A stretch of DNA of 24,664 bases from a virus: positions 1 through 24,664 of IMG/VR virus record IMGVR_UViG_3300032086_003395; one strand, given 5' to 3'. Position numbers and translations under genes: made by a program. The notes under the pieces are model-generated. The model had not been told where the DNA came from. It made no database searches and was given only the letters and a program-made list of their open reading frames with translations. The first letter of the stretch is position 1. Each line of letters begins with the position of its first letter. Positions 20,796 through 24,664 of this stretch are shown in pieces.

Positions 20796-22693
20796 TGCTC
20801 AAGACAACGCCCCAGGCCCTCATGGCCGAAATTGACTCGGCTATCACCTACCGCGATAAGCACCTTGAGGGCTACGAAGACAAGGTCGCGCGGTATCACG
20901 GCCCGTACTACGACGGAACTGGCGACACCAACCAGTACTCTCCTGAGAACACCTACTACGAGTACGTCTCGTTGATGGTGCCCCGGCTAGTGTTTGACAA
21001 CCCGCGCGTGCAGGTCAGCTCCAGGCGCCCAGGCACTCAGCAAGACGTAGCAGAGGCCCTGCGCCACGGCATGAACCGTTGGGCTCGGGACGCAAAGCTG
21101 CGCAAAATGCTAGTCGAGGTGGCCAGCGACATGCTGCTGGGCTACGGCGTTTGCATGGTGCGCCCTGACCACAAGAAGAAATACGCGAGCCCAAACAGCA
21201 CGCCCTACAAAGCGTCCGAAACTCCAGCCTGGCCAGCCTGCGAGCGGATTGCCCCGCGACGCTTCTTCATTGACCCGGAAGCTGAGCGCATCGAAAGTGC
21301 GCGCTTCATGGGGCACATGTGGCGAATGGACAAAGAGGACCTGATTGACCTAGCAAAAGCCCAGCCTGAGCAGGGCTGGAATGCAGAGGCCATTGAGTCG
21401 CTGGGCCAGCAAGACGACCCCAACCGCAAGCACGGTTACGGGTACGAGGGCACGCCCAATCGCAACGAGGTCTACTGCTACGAGATCTACGTCCCTGAGG
21501 TGGAGCTAGATGACAGCCCCGGAGCCAAGTCTGGCTTTCACGGGACAATCTACACCTTGGGCTGCAATCAACCGCTGGGCAGCTACGACGACGACGACGC
21601 CCAGAGCGCTTTCGTGCGTGAGCCACGACCGTACTACGGCCCGGAAACGGGCCCGTATGTGGTGTTTGGCGCGTACAAAGTTCCGGATCGCGTCTACCCC
21701 CTGTCGCCGCTGTGCGCAGTCGAGGCTCAAGTTACCGATCTCAACGATCATGTGATGGCGGCCAGCCAGAGCATGCTCAAGCACAAGCGGATCGTCGGCG
21801 TCAACGACCCGCGCACCGCTCAGCTCGTAAAGAACGTCGAGCACGACTATGTAGCTGTCGTCCCGTTCGAGGACGGCAAAGCGCTGGTCCAAGAGTTTGT
21901 GCTGGGCGGCCAAACTGAGCAGCAGGCCAACTGGATTGCAACCTGCCGTCAACGCGCTGACCGCGTCCTGGGCATGGACGAGGCGTTGCGCGGCAGCGTC
22001 AGCGGTTCCGGCACCGCTACAGAGCACAGCATTGCGTCAGAGGCGGCCAACACGCGTATTGCGTTCATCAAGCAGAGCTTCACGGACGCGACGGTTTCCG
22101 TGCTGACGCGTGTCGCCTTCTACATGTATCACGACGACACGATCAAGTTCCCTCTGGACATGGATGCCATGAAAGAGCTGAGCTTGCCGCCTGATACGGA
22201 GCTGGTGTTCCAGGGCGGAGGACACGAAGGGGCTGACTACAGCTTTGAGGATCTTGAGCTTGAGATCGAGCCCTACAGCATGGAGCGTGCGTCGGAGGGG
22301 CTTGCGCAAAAGCGCGCCATGGAGATGCACACGATGCTGCTGAACAGTCTGCAGTTGATGCAGGCTTTCCCCGACTACCCGTGGAAGGACCACTTCGGCA
22401 AAATCGGCAACGCCATGAATGCGCCCGACATGGTCGAGCTGGTTGACGCCAAGCTGCTGGAACGGCTAGCCGAAGACTTGTCAATGCAGAGGCAAGCAGC
22501 GGTCATTGCGCAATCTGAAAGCCTTCAGCCGCGCATGGGCAAGGATGCGCCGAAGGGCGTTGCGACTGGCGCTCCGCCGTCGAAAGTGGTGCCCATGGCC
22601 GGGCAAGAAATGGCCGCAATGCTGCAAGCTATGCAGCAGCAGGCGCAGACCGGGCCGCCGCAAGGCGTCCAGGGCATGAACTCCGCAATGTAA
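20795..22693 (+). CDS. Portal protein
   Basis: The 632-residue product directly follows the large terminase. It opens with helices and a YHGPYYDGTGDTNQYSPENT segment and has a membrane-free alpha/beta body. A conserved RFFIDPEAER portion is near residue 153, and the VYPLSPLCAVEAQVTDLNDH segment is near 300. The long C-terminal tail is rich in Gln and Met (EMAAMLQAMQQQAQ). These features fit the podovirus-type portal, which forms the dodecameric ring for DNA entry. The Gln-rich tail may line the ring or bind scaffold. The TAATG start overlap indicates coupling to the terminase. Confidence 0.88.
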   Translation: MLKTTPQALMAEIDSAITYRDKHLEGYEDKVARYHGPYYDGTGDTNQYSPENTYYEYVSLMVPRLVFDNPRVQVSSRRPGTQQDVAEALRHGMNRWARDAKLRKMLVEVASDMLLGYGVCMVRPDHKKKYASPNSTPYKASETPAWPACERIAPRRFFIDPEAERIESARFMGHMWRMDKEDLIDLAKAQPEQGWNAEAIESLGQQDDPNRKHGYGYEGTPNRNEVYCYEIYVPEVELDDSPGAKSGFHGTIYTLGCNQPLGSYDDDDAQSAFVREPRPYYGPETGPYVVFGAYKVPDRVYPLSPLCAVEAQVTDLNDHVMAASQSMLKHKRIVGVNDPRTAQLVKNVEHDYVAVVPFEDGKALVQEFVLGGQTEQQANWIATCRQRADRVLGMDEALRGSVSGSGTATEHSIASEAANTRIAFIKQSFTDATVSVLTRVAFYMYHDDTIKFPLDMDAMKELSLPPDTELVFQGGGHEGADYSFEDLELEIEPYSMERASEGLAQKRAMEMHTMLLNSLQLMQAFPDYPWKDHFGKIGNAMNAPDMVELVDAKLLERLAEDLSMQRQAAVIAQSESLQPRMGKDAPKGVATGAPPSKVVPMAGQEMAAMLQAMQQQAQTGPPQGVQGMNSAM

Positions 22694-22989
22694 TGGCAAC
22701 ACCTAAGAAGAAAGACTCGCGCCTCGCGCGCGCAGGCGTGTCTGGCTACAACAAGCCTAAGCGGACTCCTGGGCACCCCAAGAAGAGCCACATCGTCGTG
22801 GCTAAGCAGGGGGATCAGGTCAAGACGATCCGATTTGGTGAGAAGGGCGCCAAGACTGCGGGCAAGCCGAAGCCGGGCGAGTCGGATCGCATGAAGGCCA
22901 AGCGCAAGTCATTCAAAGCGCGCCACGGTAAGAACATCGCTAAGGGCAAGATGTCCGCGGCATACTGGGCCAACAGGGTTAAGTGGTAA
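22693..22989 (+). CDS. Basic phage protein, DUF6321-like
   Basis: The 98-residue product has a pattern I know from podovirus-like late modules: RLARAGVSGYNKPKRTPGHP, then KTIRFGEKGAK, and a C-terminus of SFKARHGKNIAKGKMSAAYW followed by ANRVKW. I recall the name DUF6321 for this family; that label is from memory. It is highly basic, and function is unknown. The start overlaps the portal stop as TAATG, and the next gene overlaps it in the same way. Confidence 0.82.
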   Translation: MATPKKKDSRLARAGVSGYNKPKRTPGHPKKSHIVVAKQGDQVKTIRFGEKGAKTAGKPKPGESDRMKAKRKSFKARHGKNIAKGKMSAAYWANRVKW

Positions 22990-23186
22990 TGCAGATCAAG
23001 ATTGATCTTAACACGATCATGACCGCCCTGGTGCTGGGCATGGTCACATGGATCTTCACCACGGTGCTGCACACCGACAAACAGATGGTGCTGATCGCTG
23101 CTCGCGTTGACGCAATTGCCGCTGGCACCTTTCACCCTAGCTGCCCCTACTGCAACCACGAGCTTCATGGCCAAATCGAAAAGTAA
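22989..23186 (+). CDS. Membrane microprotein with CxxC-His motif
   Basis: The 65-residue product starts at a TAATG overlap. One membrane segment lies at about 10-30 (IMTALVLGMVTWIFTTVL), followed by a helix (about 31-46) and a compact HPSCPYCNHELHG end. The last part has two Cys and three His within 13 residues and could bind a metal. No family is recognised. It lies among head genes, so it may be a virion or envelope component. Confidence 0.68.
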   Translation: MQIKIDLNTIMTALVLGMVTWIFTTVLHTDKQMVLIAARVDAIAAGTFHPSCPYCNHELHGQIEK

Positions 23187-23355
23187 GAGCCGGGTGAACG
23201 AGGCGGGCAACTACACCCGCCCCACGATGCGGAAGCGTCTGTTTGAGCGCATCAAGGCTGGCGGCAAAGGCGGCAAGCCCGGCCAATGGTCGGCACGCAA
23301 GGCTCAGATGCTGGCTCAACAGTACAAGCAGGCCGGAGGAGGCTACCGCGATTGA
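23167..23355 (+). CDS. Basic phage protein, DUF5872-like
   Basis: The 62-residue product contains RVNEAGNYTRPTMRKRLFER, then IKAGGKGGKPGQWSARKAQM and GGGYRD. The GKGGKPGQWSARKAQ core is known from phage and large-virus proteins (DUF5872, from memory). The function is unknown; the charge suggests nucleic-acid contact. The ATG at 23167 overlaps the previous gene by 20 bases and was chosen because family members begin MAKSKSK-like. The stop overlaps a TTG start downstream. Confidence 0.82.
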   Translation: MAKSKSKSRVNEAGNYTRPTMRKRLFERIKAGGKGGKPGQWSARKAQMLAQQYKQAGGGYRD

Positions 23356-23636
23356 AGAAGCCGCAGCGCAGCCTGAAGAACTGGACTAAGGAGAAATGGC
23401 GTACCAAATCTGGTAAGCCTTCGACCCAGGGGACTAAGGCGACAGGCGAGCGCTACATGCCGTCGGCGGCCATTAAAAAGCTAAGCAGCAGTCAGTATGC
23501 TGCAACCACCGCTGCCAAGCGAAAGGCAACCAGAGCGGGCAAGCAAGTAGCCAAGAACACGCCCGCAGCCCGCAAAGCAACACGATCTGCGCGCATCAGC
23601 CCCGGCAAGGCGCGCAAAACCAGGAGGAAGAAATGA
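23352..23636 (+). CDS. Basic phage protein starting at TTG
   Basis: The 94-residue product begins KKPQRSLKNWTKEKWRTKSG and continues STQGTKATGERYMPSAAIKK, an opening familiar from small phage proteins next to portals. That similarity fixes the start at TTG 23352, which overlaps the upstream TGA as TTGA. The C-terminus is a Lys/Arg/Ala tail resembling DNA-compacting proteins. Function is unknown. The next ATG overlaps its stop by four bases. Confidence 0.8.
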   Translation: MKKPQRSLKNWTKEKWRTKSGKPSTQGTKATGERYMPSAAIKKLSSSQYAATTAAKRKATRAGKQVAKNTPAARKATRSARISPGKARKTRRKK

Positions 23637-23830
23637 GCAAACGCTTCAACATCATCGTCAAGAAGACGCCGAACTTTGCCAGCAACCAGCTGCCTCGCAA
23701 CTGGAAGCATCACAAGGGCCAGTTCGATAGCAAGGGACGCCCGGTGTTCACCAACCGGCGCGAAATTGAGAACAGCATGGCCCGTGCGCGTGACAAAGAG
23801 GGCATCACCATCGAATACGACGAACTCTGA
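23633..23830 (+). CDS. Small hypothetical late protein
   Basis: The 65-residue product has a strand-like start (KRFNIIVKKTPNF), a basic middle (RNWKHHKGQF) and a C-terminal helix (EIENSMARARDKEG) ending acidic. The start overlaps the previous gene as ATGA, and its stop overlaps the next ATG by one base. No family is recognised. Packing in the late operon supports it as a real gene. Confidence 0.75.
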   Translation: MSKRFNIIVKKTPNFASNQLPRNWKHHKGQFDSKGRPVFTNRREIENSMARARDKEGITIEYDEL

Positions 23831-24664
23831 TGACTGAAACCACTCCCCAGCCTGAGCAGGCCCCCGAGACGACCGCTGCGCCCCAGGCGACAGCTGAACA
23901 ACTTGCCGATGAGCGCGAGGATGCAGTCCTCATGCAAATCGACGGGGATGATCCTGACGATGAACAGCCTGCACCGCAGGCTCCGGCGGCAGAAGAGGCA
24001 GCTGCAGAGGCTGCGCCTGCTGCTGAAACCGAGCAAGTCTCCGACACGGGAGACATTGAAGAGGCCTGGAGCGTCCTGCGGCGCGATGGGTTTTCGAAAG
24101 ATGACCTAGCCGCGCTTAGCGACGAGGCCATTGCCCGTCTGGCTGCCCATCGCAAGAAGGTGCAGACGGACGTTGACCGAAAGCTTTCTGAGGCTAAGCA
24201 GCCGCAGCCAAGTGAAGCGGATGAGGAGAGTCGTCAGCAACCCGAGGAGCCCGCAGTTGCAGAGGCCACCCCGAAGGATGTCACCGACGATCACCTTCAA
24301 AACGCCGCTCGAATGTTTGCTGAGGCTGTCGATCTAGACGATGAAAGCACGAGCCTGCTGGCTGCTTCTTACGCAGCTGTGGTCGAGCCCTTCAAGCAAC
24401 AGCTTGCAGGGATGCAGGAGTGGATGGCGCGACAGCAAGTTGAAGCGACACGGCAACAGCTTGTCGAGCAATATCCGCAAGTGTCCGATCCCAATAGCGA
24501 GGGCTTTGGCCGCGTCGTCGGTCGAATGACTAAGCTTGCGGAAGAACAGGGCGTCAGCGACATGCGGGCGCTCATGGAGGACGCTATTGCGTTTGAGTTC
24601 CGCGAGGAGCTGCGCCAACAGGCCCAAGAGGCCAAAGATACTGTTCGTACTTACCGATCTAATG
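23830..24664 (+). CDS. Scaffold-like acidic protein (3' partial)
   Basis: The frame begins at 23830 and is still open at the right edge, giving 278 complete codons. The N-terminal 70 residues are acidic and rich in Ala, Pro, Glu and Gln. A helical region (about 75-110) follows, then another charged Glu/Gln-rich linker, and from about 150 a long helical segment with RMTKLAEEQGVSDMRALMED. Acidic, helix-rich proteins after the portal are usually capsid scaffolds or scaffold-like assembly proteins. The major capsid gene would be expected next, outside the window. Confidence 0.8.
   Translation, partial: MTETTPQPEQAPETTAAPQATAEQLADEREDAVLMQIDGDDPDDEQPAPQAPAAEEAAAEAAPAAETEQVSDTGDIEEAWSVLRRDGFSKDDLAALSDEAIARLAAHRKKVQTDVDRKLSEAKQPQPSEADEESRQQPEEPAVAEATPKDVTDDHLQNAARMFAEAVDLDDESTSLLAASYAAVVEPFKQQLAGMQEWMARQQVEATRQQLVEQYPQVSDPNSEGFGRVVGRMTKLAEEQGVSDMRALMEDAIAFEFREELRQQAQEAKDTVRTYRSN

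Noticed and set aside
1-24664. tRNA genes, CRISPR arrays, insertion sequences, integrase or att sites
   Set aside because: None was seen by reading both strands. No regularly spaced repeats, transposase or recombinase motifs were found.

Overview
The window is a stretch of a double-stranded DNA tailed-phage (or prophage) genome. It carries a large terminase subunit, a portal protein, a RecT-type annealing protein with a RecE-type exonuclease, a Cro-like repressor, and a phage-type giant 'polyvalent' protein. There is no rRNA or tRNA, no integrase, no CRISPR array and no insertion sequence that I can recognise. DNA is GC-rich (about 57-62 % in most hand-checked lines, above 70 % in one gene). 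A lipoprotein with Gln after the lipobox Cys suggests a Gram-negative host, probably a proteobacterium. The very large virion-associated protein and the small basic proteins around the portal fit a short-tailed (podovirus-like) phage, but no tail gene is in view, so this is inference.

Layout. (1) 1-7526, plus strand: the end of the late module. A giant protein over 2170 residues long, cut by the left edge, is followed by a lipoprotein and a two-helix holin-like membrane protein. (2) 7527-7667: convergent intergenic region with three tandem hairpins. (3) 7654-9185, minus strand: RecT and exonuclease. (4) 9186-9274: a compact divergent control region with two copies of a 15-bp operator, each lying in the spacer of a promoter, and both promoters placed so that the transcripts are leaderless or nearly so. 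(5) 9275-11023, plus strand: Cro-like repressor, DUF1376-type replication protein, helicase-loader-like protein and VRR-NUC-like nuclease. (6) 11000-16029, minus strand: ten tightly coupled genes, mostly unknown, including a CobS/MoxR-like AAA+ ATPase with a zinc-finger-like N-terminus next to a degenerate von Willebrand A-like partner, a DUF3846 protein, two membrane microproteins and a ribbon-helix-helix-like protein. (7) 16031-16700: two tandem intrinsic terminators and one very GC-rich minus-strand gene that looks like a separately transcribed insert. (8) 16701-17136: 436 bp of noncoding DNA with repeats, C-tracts and a stem-loop. (9) 17137-17430: a winged-helix-like gene divergent from the late operon. 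(10) 17517 to the right edge, plus strand: start of the late operon, with small terminase candidate, small virion or packaging proteins, large terminase, portal, a run of tiny basic proteins, and an acidic scaffold-like protein cut by the right edge.

The end of the late module is at the left and its start is at the right. The window therefore shows the whole early/control region of a circularly permuted or circular map, and the capsid and tail genes should lie outside it. Nearly all neighbouring genes overlap by 1-4 bases (ATGA, GTGA, TTGA or TAATG junctions), and clear Shine-Dalgarno sequences are uncommon. Translation seems to rely on coupling within operons and on leaderless starts at promoters.

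The most interesting parts are the AAA+/VWA-like pair, the giant protein with an apparent ADP-ribosyltransferase domain, the symmetrical leaderless operator region, and the terminators that abut the first start codon of the minus-strand operon.
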